From positions 55,618,066 to 55,682,065 of the forward strand of contig NC_134400.1 in NCBI RefSeq assembly GCF_050003625.1: DNA of 64,000 nt. Reading direction: 5' to 3'. Positions 22,474-33,560 of this stretch are shown one piece after another. The notes beneath the pieces are model-generated. The model searched no databases, was not told the DNA's origin, and worked only from the letters and a program-made list of their open reading frames with translations. The DNA comes from Haematobia irritans. Taxonomy: Eukaryota; Arthropoda; Insecta; Diptera; Muscidae. A program made the position numbers and the translations under genes. Positions within the stretch are counted from its first letter, which is position 1. Each line of letters begins with the position of its first letter.

Positions 22474-22704
22474 GGTGGGTACTAAGTTCGAGTTTAGCCG
22501 CTAAAATCGCTAAAGTGAAAACTAAATCAGTAAGAAAAAGGCATAAAATTAAAAATATATGTTGCAGATTTTATTATAACTTGATGGGGAATATCCCAAA
22601 GCAATTTTTCACAATGTTTGTACACCTTAAAATGGATTATTAGAGAAAAGTAATCGTGAAAAAATGATGATTTTAGCGGCTAAACTCGAACCTAATACCC
22701 ACCT
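22474..22704. mobile_element. TTAA-flanked foldback MITE (duplicate)
   Basis: Duplicate of 14876-15106. Confidence 0.7.
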
Positions 22705-22985
22705 TTAAGGAATATTCTTCACGAATATTTCATAATAATTGTGTTTTAAATTTTAAATAAATGCTTTATTATACCTCATTCACATTACACTTTCAAAATC
22801 GAATTCACACGTTCAAAATCGACTTCAACTGTCATTTGCCTTATAAAAAAAGATATATAAAATCCACTTTTAGTAGATTTCGAACATAATGTGAATCTAA
22901 CTCCCTTAAACGACAACATTTATTTATATTTTAACTGTGAAAATAATTTGCCTGTAATCTTATTTAGATGATTTGTTACATTTTT

Positions 22986-24072
22986 GTTATACCCTCCACC
23001 ATAGGATGGGCGTATATTAACTTTGTCATTCCGTTTGTAACACATCGAAATATTGCTCTAAGACCCCATAAAGCATATATTCTGGGTCGTGGTGAAATTC
23101 TGAGTCGATTTGAGCATGTTCGTCCGTCCGTCCATCTGTTGAAATCACGCTAACTACCGAACGAAACAAGCTATCGACTTGAAACTTGGCACAAGTAGTT
23201 GTTATTGATGTAGATCGGTTGGTGTTGTAAATGGGCCATATCGGCCCACTTTTACGTATAGCCCCCATATAAACCGATCCCCAGATTTGGCTTGCGGAGC
23301 CTCTAAGAGAAGCAAATTTCATCCCATCCGGCTGAAATTTGGTACATGGTGTTAGTATATGGTCTCTAATAACCATGCAAAAATTGGTCGAAATCGGTCC
23401 ATAATTATTATAGCCCCCATATAAACCGGTTACCAGATTTGATCTCCGGAGCCTCTTGGAAGACCAAAATTCATCCGATTCGGTTAAAATTTGGTACGTG
23501 AAGTTAGTATATGTTATCCAACAACTATGCAGGAATTGGTTCATATCAGTCAATAATTAGATATAGTCACAATATAAACTGATCCCCAGATTTGACCTTT
23601 TGGAGAAACAAAATTCATCCGATCCGGTTGAAATTTGGTACGTGGTGGTAGTATATACACCCAGAGAAGGAATATGATCACCTCAAACATGTTTTAAGAG
23701 CAAAATGTTATTTTTGGGTGGTGACCATGTAACATGGTTTTCGCAACCATGTTATTTTATCGGAAATCATGTATCTGATTTCGGCAAGCAGGTTATATTT
23801 GACGAGAAAATAACATTTTAGTGACAAACATGTTTCATGGTCACCCTACAAAAATAACATTTTGCTCTTAAGACATGTTTGAGGTGATCATATTCCTTCT
23901 CTGCGTGTAATATTTAACAGCCATGCCAAAAGTGTTCCATATCAGTCCATAATCATAATAGCCCCGAACCCGAGATTTGGCTGGAGCCTCATGGAGGAGC
24001 AAATTTCATCCGAGTCAGATGAAATTTGGTACATTTTGCTAGTATATGGCCGTTAACAACCATGCCTAACTA
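22986..24072 (+). mobile_element. Mini-me-like repeat, left half of a split element
   Basis: Duplicate of 15388-16474, with the MITE insert at 23658-23907. It ends CATGCCTAACTA at 24072. The right half resumes with TAGGTCCATATCGG at 31648-31955. Uninterrupted relatives (for example 52035-52060) read straight through this junction, proving a TA-duplicating insertion. Confidence 0.85.
23658..23907. mobile_element. 250-bp foldback MITE (duplicate of 16060-16309)
   Basis: Same 34-bp termini and TA flanks as the upstream twin. Confidence 0.85.
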
Positions 24073-24682
24073 CACGCAAAAAAATAATTCTTTCCTCCCA
24101 AACGAAATTTTAGACAAACAAAGTTCGTTTCTCATTTGCTTTTCGTTGAAAGGAAGTGTATTTGGAGGAAAAGTATATACTTTTTGTGATAAACGTTTAT
24201 TCTTTTCCAGGATGTAAAAAAAATTCATAAAGACTAACTCAAAAAAAATTGTTTTCTTGCTAATTGCATTTTCCCCACATCTTTCTAACATCAACGAGGT
24301 TTTTTAGTTCTTAACACCTTTTCCTGTAATACCAACAATGTAGAAGAAATTATACGATTTTATAAATTTTTAAATTTGTTTTTTACCTTTCGCCTGGACC
24401 GAGAATCGAACCGCGGACCATGCAATTTGTAAGCCAACACACTATCCACTGAGCCATGCAGCCATTATTGTCATCAATAGACAATTACCCATATAAGTTA
24501 TATTTATATAGCATAGCTAGCGGCGCCAACGAGCCGATTAAACAATGTTTATTTAAGAGAAAAATACATTTAGTTGGGCACCTTGGAGCAGTGGTTGCTA
24601 CGTCCGACTTCCATGCCAAGGGTCGTGGGTTCGATCCCTGCTTCGACTAAAGTCTTTTTTTGTTTTTTTAACATATATTCCA
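24073..24682. mobile_element. Double-tRNA element, left half
   Basis: Twin of 16475-17084. The minus-strand tRNA-like module is at 24390-24463 and the plus-strand module at 24576-24650. The right half is 31342-31647. In the intact relative at 33600, ATTCCAGATATG runs unbroken; here CACTG...CTGTG is inserted after TTCCA. Confidence 0.85.
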
Positions 24683-25708
24683 CACTGAAAAAACAGTGAA
24701 CTCTTTTCCATTGCAAAATGAACTAAACTGTAGTAACATTGACCATGATTTAGCCCTTAAGATTTTTTTCAACTTGTCTAGTTTATAATTCTCTTAAATT
24801 TTAGTTCATCTATAACATTGTATTTTAGTTCATTTTTACAATGCCATAAGATTTATATACCCCTACCAAGTTAAAAATTCAGTATTATTTAGGTTTACTT
24901 GCTTATTTTTTGGGAAACCCGATAATAAAAAGTGGTTAACAGTCTCTTTAAAATGTCGACGACTAAACTATTTTTAAATCAATCATTCCACAGTACAGAG
25001 AAATTAAATAATTAAAGGAACAACAAACCGTTTTACTATTATGAAAATGTTCATATATTAAAATTAAACTTTCTTTAAGCAAAAGTACTTTATTATAAAA
25101 ACTTATGATGAAAGTTCTTAATACAATGTTTTTTGTGAATAAAAGTTATGACCACGTGGAACAGATAGTAGTTCATTTGAACTCGCTGTTTGGACGTTTT
25201 GACTTATCCTTTTTTTATTCATCGTAGGTAATTTTTTCACATATCTTGCTGGAAACAAAATGGAAACAATAATGAAAATTGTTAAAAATTAACACCATGT
25301 AATGAATAATTTTTAATTCTTCATTTTAGCTTGTAACTTACCATATTTGGGGCATTTTATCATATGGTGTAAGGAATTCAACTTTTCTTTGGAAAACGTA
25401 TCTCATAAAATTTGTACCTGAAATTAGAGAAATAATTCTATATAAACTCATAAAACTGTGTTGTTATCGACATGAAGGATATAATAAAATACATATTCTA
25501 GTTGAAAGAAAGCCAAAGTTTTAATATAAAACTTAACAATTCTCTATTAAATTGTACGCTGAGGAAATATAAAAAGTTGTCCAAATTTATTTCAGTTACT
25601 CTGAAATTAAATATTTATTTTTTACATTAAATAAAATTATTAAATAGGTTTTCAAAAAATCTAATGAAAAAAATAATAATATGCAAAAAAACCAAATATT
25701 CTTGATAA

Positions 25709-25972
25709 CCCTAGACAGTCATCATTCGTCAAAATGACGACACGTAATTTCATTTTCGATTTAAAATGCATTTTAGTCTATTGGGAAATGGTAAATTTAA
25801 GTTATACTAATTCGACCGTTTTATGAATTGTTGTTTTATACTACTTAAAACCAAATTGAATAAGAAAATAAATTCAAGTTTGGTTAATTTTTTCGCTCAC
25901 GATGAAATCAGCCGTAGTCAAAATGACGAAAGATGACGTTAATGTACAAGAAATAAGGATGACTGTCCAGGG
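25709..25972. mobile_element. piggyBac-like MITE (duplicate of 18111-18374)
   Basis: Same CCCTAGACAGTCATC / GATGACTGTCCAGGG ends and right-hand TTAA. Confidence 0.8.
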
Positions 25973-26196
25973 TTAAAAGAAAGTTAAAGAATCCTTACCA
26001 ATTCACTATTAAATTACAGGCAAAGGAGTACTAAAAATTTTTAAGGGGTTATTCTGAAATTACATATTAGTTTTTACATTAAAAATATTACATTGGTTTC
26101 CAAAAAAGAAATACTAAAATAAGGTATTAAAAACCTGTAATTTTGATGATAAAAAGGTCACAAAAACGTAAATATTCTAGTTGAAATAAAGCCATT

Positions 26197-27625
26197 TTTA
26201 TACCAACCACCATAGAATGGTGACGGGGGTATAATAAGTTTGTCATTCCGTTTGTAACACATCGAAATATCGATTTCCGACTATATAAAGTATATATATA
26301 TATTCTTGATCAGGGAGAAATTCTAAGACGATATAACGATGTCCGTCTGTCCGTCTGTCTGTCTGTCTGTTGTAATCACGCTACAGTCTTCAATAATGAA
26401 GCAATCGTGCTGAAATTTTGCACAAACTCGTCTTTTGTCTGCAGGCAGGTCAAGTTCGAAGATGGGCTATATCGGTCCAGGTTTTGATATAGTCCCCATA
26501 TAAACCGTCCTCCCGATTTGGGGTCTTGGGCTTATAGAAATCGAAGTTTTTCTCCAATTTGCCTGAAATTTGAAATCTAGAGGTATTTTATGACTATAAA
26601 GAGGTGTGCCAAAAATGGTGAGTATCGGTTCATGTTTTGGTATAGCCCCCATATAGACCGATCTCCCGATTTTACTTCTTGGGCTTATAGAAACCGCAGT
26701 TTTTATTCAATTTACCTGAAATTGGAAATCTAGAGGTATTGTAGGACGACAAATACGTGTGCCAAAAATTGTGAGTATCGATCCATGTTTTGGTATGGTC
26801 CCCATATAAAACGACCTCCCGATTTGGGGTCTTGGGCTTATAGAAACCGTAGTTTTTATCCAATTTGTCTGAAATTGGAAATCTAGAGGTATTTTAGGAC
26901 CATAAAGAGGTGTGCCGAAAATGGTGGGTATCGGTCCATATGTTGGTATAGCCCCCATATAGACCGATTTCCCGATTTTATTTCTTGGGCTTCTAGAATC
27001 CGAAGTTTTTATCCTATTTGCCTGAAATTGGAAATCTAGAGGTATTTTCGGGTCATAAAGAGGTGTGCCGAAAACGGTGAGTATCGGTCCATATTTTAGT
27101 ATAGCCCCCATAAGAACGATCTCCCGATTTAACTCCTTGGGTTTCTAGAAACCGTAGTTTTTATCTGATTTGCCTGAAATTGTAAATATTCTGGTATTTT
27201 AGGCTCACAAAAACGTGTATCGGATTAAGTTTTTATTGGTCCATTAGGTAATGCCTCCATATAGACCGACTTCACTTCTTGAGGATGTAGAAGGCGCACA
27301 GATCATGAAAATTGCTTGAAACTCAATGTAAAATTTCCAGATTTTACTTCTACAGATTTAATATTTCAAATCAAGACGTTATTTTATAATTTTCTTGCAC
27401 ACTTACAAGAGATGTTAATGATTCCTCTAAAACTCAAACAAAAAGGGTCCTTATAAATCCAGAATCTGATATAGTCCTCATAGGTGAAATCTTTAAATTT
27501 ATCTTCGGGAAGTGCCCTCAAGTCCTCAAGCCCTCCTGAAATTTCAAAGGAAACCCTAATATTTGGTTCATGGTGGTGGGTATTTAAGATTCGGCCCGGC
27601 CGAACTTAGTGCTGTATATACTTGT
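26197..27625 (+). mobile_element. Mini-me-like element, subfamily 2, copy A
   Basis: The head ATACCAACCACCATAGAATGG is followed by a (TA)n run, a TTCTTGATCAGGGAGAAATT core and (GTCY)n at 26341-26371. Then come internal units of 153 bp (TATAGCCCCCATATAGACCG boxes at 26641 and 26947, TATGGTCCCCATA at 26794), and a tail GGTGGTGGGTATTTAAGATTCGGCCCGGCCGAACTT ending in TATACTTGT. On the minus strand the internal units stay open over several 51-codon units. No enzyme is encoded. Confidence 0.85.
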
Positions 27626-29045
27626 TATACCCACCACCATAGAATGGTGACGGGGGTATAATAAGTTTGTCATTCCGTTTGTAACACATCGAAATATCGA
27701 TTTCCGACTATATAAAGTATATATATTCTTGATCAGGGAGAAATTCTAAGACGATATAACGATGTCCGTCTGTCCGTCTGTCTGTCTGTTGTAATCACGC
27801 TACAGTCTTCAATAATGAAGCAATCGTGCTGAAATTTTGCACAAACTCGTCTTTTGTCTGCAGGCAGGTCAAGTTCGAAGATGGGCTATATCGGTCCAGG
27901 TTTTGATATAGTCCCCATATAAACCGACCTCCCGATTTGGGGTCTTGGGCTTATAGAAATCGAAGTTTTTATCCAATTTGCCTGAAATTTGAAATCTAGA
28001 GGTATTTGATGACTATAAAGAGGTGTGCCAAAAATGGTGAGTATCGGTTCATGTTTTGGTATAGCCTCCATATAGACCGATCTCCCGATTTTACTTCTTG
28101 GGCTTAGAGAAACCGCAGTTTTTATTCAATTTACCTGAAATTGGAAATCTAGAGGTATTGTAGGACGACAAATACGTGTGCCAAAAATTGTGAGTATCGA
28201 TCCATGTTTTGGTATGGTCCCCATATAAAACGACCTCCCGATTTGGGGTCTTGGGCTTATAGAAACCGTAGTTTTTATCCAATTTGTCTGAAATTGGAAA
28301 TCTAGAGGTATTTTAGGACCATAAAGAGGTGTGCCGAAAATGGTGGGTATCGGTCCATATGTTGGTATAGCCCCCATATAGACCGATTTCCCGATTTTAT
28401 TTCTTGGGCTTCTAGAATCCGAAGTTTTTATCCTATTTGCCTGAAATTGGAAATCTAGAGGTATTTTCGGGTCATAAAGAGGTGTGCCGAAAACGGTGAG
28501 TATCGGTCCATATTTTAGTATAGCCCCCATAAGAACGATCTCCCGATTTAACTCCTTGGGTTTCTAGAAACCGTAGTTTTTATCTGATTTGCCTGAAATT
28601 GTAAATATTCTGGTATTTTAGGCTCACAAAAACGTGTATCGGATTAAGTTTTTATTGGTCCATTAGGTAATGCCTCCATATAGACCGACTTCACTTCTTG
28701 AGGATGTAGAAGGCGCACAGATCATGAAAATTGCTTGAAACTCAATGTAAAATTTCCAGATTTTACTTCTACAGATTTAATATTTCAAATCAAGACGTTA
28801 TTTTATAATTTTCTTGCACACTTACAAGAGATGTTAATGATTCCTCTAAAACTCAAACAAAAAGGGTCCTTATAAATCCAGAATCTGATATAGTCCTCAT
28901 AGGTGAAATCTTTAAATTTATCTTCGGGAAGTGCCCTCAAGTCCTCAAGCCCTCCTGAAATTTCAAAGGAAACCCTAATATTTGGTTCATGGTGGTGGGT
29001 ATTTAAGATTCGGCCCGGCCGAACTTAGTGCTGTATATACTTGTT
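27626..29045 (+). mobile_element. Mini-me-like element, subfamily 2, copy B
   Basis: It begins exactly where copy A ends (TTGT|TATACCCACC) and differs by a handful of substitutions plus a shorter (TA)n and (GTCY)n. The head-to-tail pair at about 1,419-bp spacing suggests tandem duplication or insertion at the tail. The tail continues into TTGTTTAAAAG. Confidence 0.85.
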
Positions 29046-29434
29046 TAAAAGAAAACTTACCAATTCTCTATTTTTTAAATTTGTTCGAATCCATCTGGAG
29101 TTGCTCTTAAATTAAATATTGCCTTTACAACAAATAAAACATTAAACTGGTTTCCAAAAAAAATTAATTAACAAATAATTATATACATACAAAATATTCT
29201 TTTTAAAAGAAAGTCAAATTAAAAAATACTTACCAATTTATAAATAAACTATCTCATCGTATAGTTTATTTATAAATTGGTAACAAAAATTTTCCACATT
29301 CATCTGGAATTGAATATTACATAGAATAATAAAAATTTCAATACACTTTCAATTTCAACATATTTTCCTAAATATTCTTAATAACTTTTTTCTAAACTAC
29401 CGATAAAATATTAATAACTTTCATTTAAAAAAGG
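28998..29434 (+). repeat. 437-bp tandem duplication, copy 1
   Basis: It runs from GGGTATTTAAGATTCGGC in the mini-me tail, through the 215-bp-type units and a hairpin, to CATTTAAAAAAG. It is repeated at 29435-29871 almost unchanged; copy 2 has about 8 extra bases (TAATTTTT) near 29754. Confidence 0.9.
29231..29282. repeat. Perfect hairpin, 22-bp stem
   Basis: Stem 29231-29252 (TACCAATTTATAAATAAACT...) pairs perfectly with 29261-29282 around the 8-nt loop CTCATCGT; one more flanking T-A pair extends it to 23 bp. The stem word TACCAATT recurs in the neighbouring 215-bp units, so the hairpin arose from two such units in inverted order. Confidence 0.9.
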
Positions 29435-29871
29435 GTATTTAAGATTCGGCCCGGCCGAACTTAGTGCTGTATATACTTGTTTAAAAGAAAACTTACCAAT
29501 TCTCTATTTTTTAAATTTGTTCGAATCCATCTGGAGTTGCTCTTAAATTAAATATTGCCTTTACAACAAATAAAACATTAAACTGGTTTCCAAAAAAAAT
29601 TAATTAACAAATAATTATATACATACAAAATATTCTTTTTAAAAGAAAGTCAAATTAAAAAATACTTACCAATTTATAAATAAACTATCTCATCGTATAG
29701 TTTATTTATAAATTGGTAACAAAAATTTTCCACATTCATCTGGAATTGAATATTAATTTTTTACATAGAATAATAAAAATTTCAATACACTTTCAATTTC
29801 AACATATTTTCCTAAATATTCTTAATAACTTTTTTCTAAACTACCGATAAAATATTAATAACTTTCATTTA
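29435..29871 (+). repeat. 437-bp tandem duplication, copy 2
   Basis: Partner of 28998-29434, with its own copy of the hairpin at 29667-29718. Confidence 0.9.
29667..29718. repeat. Perfect hairpin, second copy
   Basis: Same stem and loop as 29231-29282, carried along in the 437-bp duplication. Confidence 0.9.
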
Positions 29872-30527
29872 AAAGTTTTAATAAACAAACACCAATATAT
29901 GTCTCAAAAATCCAAAATATTCCATGCCTTTATATTCCCTTTTCCCTTGTTGCATATCTGTTTAAAAGATGCAACAACCCACGCTAACACCAACTATACA
30001 ACTGAAGCATGCCAAACAAAACCGAGCAAAGCCAAAACATTCCTACAACAACAAAAACACATGTGCCTTTATTGAAAACAACACCTCATCCAGCCAAATA
30101 AACCATCCGCGAATAACAAACACACACAAACCACTAAATGAACAAAAATAAAAACAACCCCACGCTCATGTATACACAACAAAACTCAAGTAATATCATC
30201 TTTACATTAATCACATTCTACTATGCCGATAAAGATCTCTGTACTATGCATTAGTTCATCGCATCTGCTGACAATTTACTCTAAGAATAATATTTGTAAA
30301 GGCACACCAGTTTATGAACGATGAAACGTTTAACTTAAAATTTGCAAAATTTTCATGAAATGTTATCTACCATTTTTGACGAAAATGTCTATAAATTTAA
30401 TTACATGTGAACTAAAAATATTTCATTGGGTAATTTTTTTACCAACAATTATTAACTATAGGAATTGTTAGTAAGAAATTGCTACCCACTTTCAAGTTCA
30501 TTTTTCGTAAAAAAATATTTTCTCATA
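29872..30527. other. Non-coding DNA
   Basis: No supported gene. The 60-codon frame at 29969-30151 is a Thr/Lys/Asn-rich chance frame in A/C-rich DNA. Confidence 0.4.
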
Positions 30528-31043
30528 CACTGAAAAAACAGTGAACCCACCAGGAAGAAAACTTTCGGTTAGTTTTAGAAAATCTTGAATATTTGTAGAA
30601 AATTTTAACTAAACAGTATTACAAACGTTGGCATCACGCCGATGTCATAAAAATAAGTACATATTTTTCGACAAATTCAAGAAAATTTATTAGACATAAC
30701 TAAGTTTTTTCACTTGTTAAATAAAATTTTGTAGTTTGAAGGAAAAACTTGGAGTTCAAAATTGCAAGAATGTCTTTAGTGACATACGAAGTTCATGATG
30801 GACGCATTTTTGGCAAAATTTACAAATTTAAAGAAATTCTGAACTATTTTGTGGAAGACACGAATTTAGTTCATCTTTATGCTTTATTGGAGTATATTTT
30901 TTTCCTCGGGTTTAGTTAATTTAACTAACGTACACAAAAAATTATTAAAGTAAGGAAAACTTTCTCTAAACATAATAATTCCATGAACTAAAATAAAGTT
31001 AAATTGGCTTTAGTGAAATAGAGAGTTCACTTTTTTTTGAGTG
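30528..31043 (+). mobile_element. Full-length 516-bp CAC...GTG MITE
   Basis: It starts CACTGAAAAAACAGTGAAC and ends GTTCACTTTTTTTTGAGTG, with TA on both sides (30526-30527 and 31044-31045). The copy at 48187-48702 has the same length in opposite orientation. There is no coding sequence; the interior is AT-rich with repeated GAACTAAA and TTAGTTCA words. Confidence 0.85.
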
Positions 31044-31341
31044 TACAAAAAAATCTTATAGTAAATTGCACTTATTATTTAGAAATTACTTTACATTTAA
31101 CAAGTAGTTTTATAGCATGACAAAAGAATTTTTAACTACCAGTTAAGAAATTTTTTAAGGAAATTTCCATCGTATTTTGTAGGCCATGAACTAAACGATT
31201 GCTACTTAAAATTTTTAAAATTTCCTTTCGAGTAGTTAATTTTCGTTGAAGATACGGAAAATGAACTAAAATTCTGGAAAATTCTTGTAATAAATTATTG
31301 TAAAAATCTCCTTAAATTTACGAGACACTTTTTTTTCTGTG

Positions 31342-31647
31342 CAGATATGGTCGTAAGATTCCGAAAAAATGTTCAACATTACATTCTACTATATTAAATG
31401 TTTACTATGAACTGTAAAATGTGTCTTATTAAAGACCTAAATTTAGAAAAGAAGAAGAAAGATGTAAACGAAATGGACTGTGTTGTTGGTTCAAAAATAA
31501 CTTTTTTTATTGAAAAAATAAAAATTTTGTAACAAACGAATTTTTTGGTGATAACAGTGCATACTTTTCGAAGCAATTCAAAAAACTCTAACAAAAGAAA
31601 AACGTTTTCGGTACACGTTTTCCAAACGTTTTTTTTTTCTTTGCGTG
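31342..31647. mobile_element. Double-tRNA element, right half
   Basis: It matches 33603-33903 and ends TTTCTTTGCGTG followed by TA. It pairs with 24073-24682 across the nested insertions. No tRNA-like module is in this half. Confidence 0.8.
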
Positions 31648-31649
31648 TA

Positions 31650-31955
31650 GGTCCATATCGGTCTATAGTTATATATAGCCCTCAGATAAATCGATGCCCA
31701 ATCACAAAAAATGGGTCCATATCAAGTTCATAATTGTATATAGCCCCCATATAAGCGACCCCCATATTTCAATTCTGTCTCTCTACCACGTATGGACTAA
31801 TTCACAATTTAGAAAACGATGTTAAGAAGTTTTAAGATACCACAACCCAAGTAATTCGATTGTGGATGACAGTCTTTCGTAGAAGTTTCTACGCAATCCA
31901 TGATGGAGGGTACATAAGATTCGGCTTGGCCGAACTTACGGCCGTATATACTTGT
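31650..31955 (+). mobile_element. Mini-me-like repeat, right half (tail)
   Basis: It resumes with GGTCCATATCGGTC and ends in the typical tail TAAGATTCGGCTTGGCCGAA then GTATATACTTGT. It pairs with 22986-24072. Confidence 0.85.
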
Positions 31956-32982
31956 TTATTTCTATAATATTCGTTTCTATTCAAGTAATGTTCATATTAC
32001 AGCATTACTCGCCATATTTTGATCCATTGTAATCGGCTAGAGAAGTCAATATTTTCGAGATTTGGTTGCCTGAGACAATAAGTGGTTATTTTGTAAACTT
32101 TGGTATATCTACGAATAAGTGATTACATATTAGGTGATTATATGCTTTAAAAGCACTAATTATTTCATGGTCAAAGGTATGTCTGGGGAGAAGTACTTTC
32201 CTCCTAGGACATGCGTATGTAAATGTAATCCGGAGCGATGACAATTAATAAGTGGTTATTAATTTTTAAACAGGCTTACCTACAAGACTACCGGGTAATG
32301 AGAATTTTTGGCTGGGTGACTAAACTTTTTTCAGTATATGTTAGAGAAGCAATTTATTTGAAGTGTAGTTAATGAACTGTTTTCAGTTTAGATATATTTT
32401 TACTTAACCCCTATTTTCATTATGCTCCATTAGTGCTACGTTAGGTAGCGAACTTTTAAACTTTCTGTTAACTGGATAAGTAACCTAAATTTAATTATTT
32501 TGAAAAAAAAACCACTTAATTGTAACTACATTGGTTTTTTCCCTTTACATTCGATGGCGCTTTTTTCTGGATACATGCATATCTATCGTGGAACCAATTC
32601 GGAAGTCCTGATATGTGTATATTAAACTTCTGGATTGTATATGTACATGTATGTGTTCACAAAGTTGACTGGATAAACATAAGAATATGGGTATTTCTGT
32701 CATTGTTGCCTATTTACACCCTAAGATGAATGGACTCGGAAAGAAGCCATTGAAGCGTAACAACAACTTGCTGCCACTTGGATGAGTCTATTGAATGGAT
32801 GAGTGATCACAAAACATGGTTTCAAAGGAAATTAACCTATAACACACCAAACACATACACAACACACAAACACACACACAAACATCACTTAGATCCTCAT
32901 CCTGAGGTATCTCAATCCTCAATCTAAATATGTCACTCTTCAAGTTATGAACTCTTCATTAATTCGAATGTATTCTGATATA
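31956..32982. other. Non-coding DNA with CA-rich microsatellite
   Basis: No gene. An (AC)-rich tract lies at about 32840-32884. TTTTTGGCTGGG at about 32305 may be the end of a small element related to the CCCAGCAAAAA motifs at 13690 and 14572. Confidence 0.45.
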
Positions 32983-33299
32983 CACGCAAAAGAATAATTA
33001 TTTCCTCCCAAACGAAATTTTAGACAAACAAAGTTCGTTTATCACTTGCTTTTTGCTTTAAGGAAGTTTATTTGGAAGAAAAGTATATACTTTTTGTGAT
33101 AAACGTTTATTCTTATCCAGGATGTAAAAACAATTTCATAAGGACTAACTCAAAACAAACCATCTTTTCTGGCTAATTGCATTTACCCTCACATCTTTCT
33201 CACTTCCACGAAGTGTTTTAGTTCTTAGCACCTTTTTCTGTAATACAAACAATGTAGAAGAAATTATTCGATTTTATAATTTTATTTTTAATTTTACCT

Positions 33300-33373
33300 T
33301 TCGCCTGAACGGAGAATCGAACCACGGACCATGCAATTTGTAAGCCAACACACTATCCACTGAGCTACGCAGC
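33300..33373 (-). other. tRNA-derived module, leftward
   Basis: On the minus strand the A box TAGCTCAGTGGATA (33354-33367) and B box GGTTCGATTCTC (33312-33323) are well formed and about 31 bp apart, as in tRNA genes. Acceptor ends do not pair cleanly, so it is a tRNA relic or promoter, not a tRNA gene. Confidence 0.7.
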
Positions 33374-33485
33374 TGTTATTATCATCAATAAACAATTATC
33401 CATATAAGTTATATTTATATAGTATAGCTTGCGGCGCCCACAAGCCGATTAAACAAACTTTATTTAACAGAAACATACATTTAGT

Positions 33486-33560
33486 TGGGCACCCTAGAGC
33501 AGTGGTTGCTACGTCCGCCTTGCATGCCAAGGGTCGTGGGTTCGATCCCTGCTTCTACCG
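33486..33560 (+). other. tRNA-derived module, rightward
   Basis: A box TAGAGCAGTGGTTG (33495-33508) and B box GGTTCGATCCC (33539-33549) are present. A T6 run at 33573-33578 could terminate Pol III. The GCCTTGCATGCCAAGGG part resembles the head of the SINE at 40261-40602, suggesting common ancestry. Confidence 0.7.

Larger units (their letters stand above)
18768..26365 (+). repeat. 7,598-bp tandem duplication, copy 2
   Basis: Direct repeat of 11170-18767. The only difference noticed is one extra GTCT unit in the (GTCY)n tract at its end. This copy is continuous with the sequence to the right, so it carries the left halves that pair with element parts at 31342-31955. Confidence 0.95.
24683..31341. 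mobile_element. CAC...GTG MITE expanded by nested insertions
   Basis: The ends are CACTGAAAAAACAGTGAAC at 24683 and ACTTTTTTTTCTGTG ending at 31341, an imperfect inverted pair with CA on both sides. Between them lie the 215-bp tandem units, a piggyBac-like MITE (25709-25972), two mini-me-like elements (26197-29045) and a 516-bp MITE (30528-31043). I infer one original element; the ends alone cannot exclude two related elements. Confidence 0.55.

Noticed and set aside
26707..27111. 134-codon minus-strand frame (also 28126-28530)
   Set aside because: Same reason: tandem 153-bp units of a non-coding repeat.
33300..33560. Genuine tRNA genes in the double-tRNA element
   Set aside because: A and B boxes are clear, but acceptor stems and anticodon loops do not fold properly and the modules are repeated with the mobile element.
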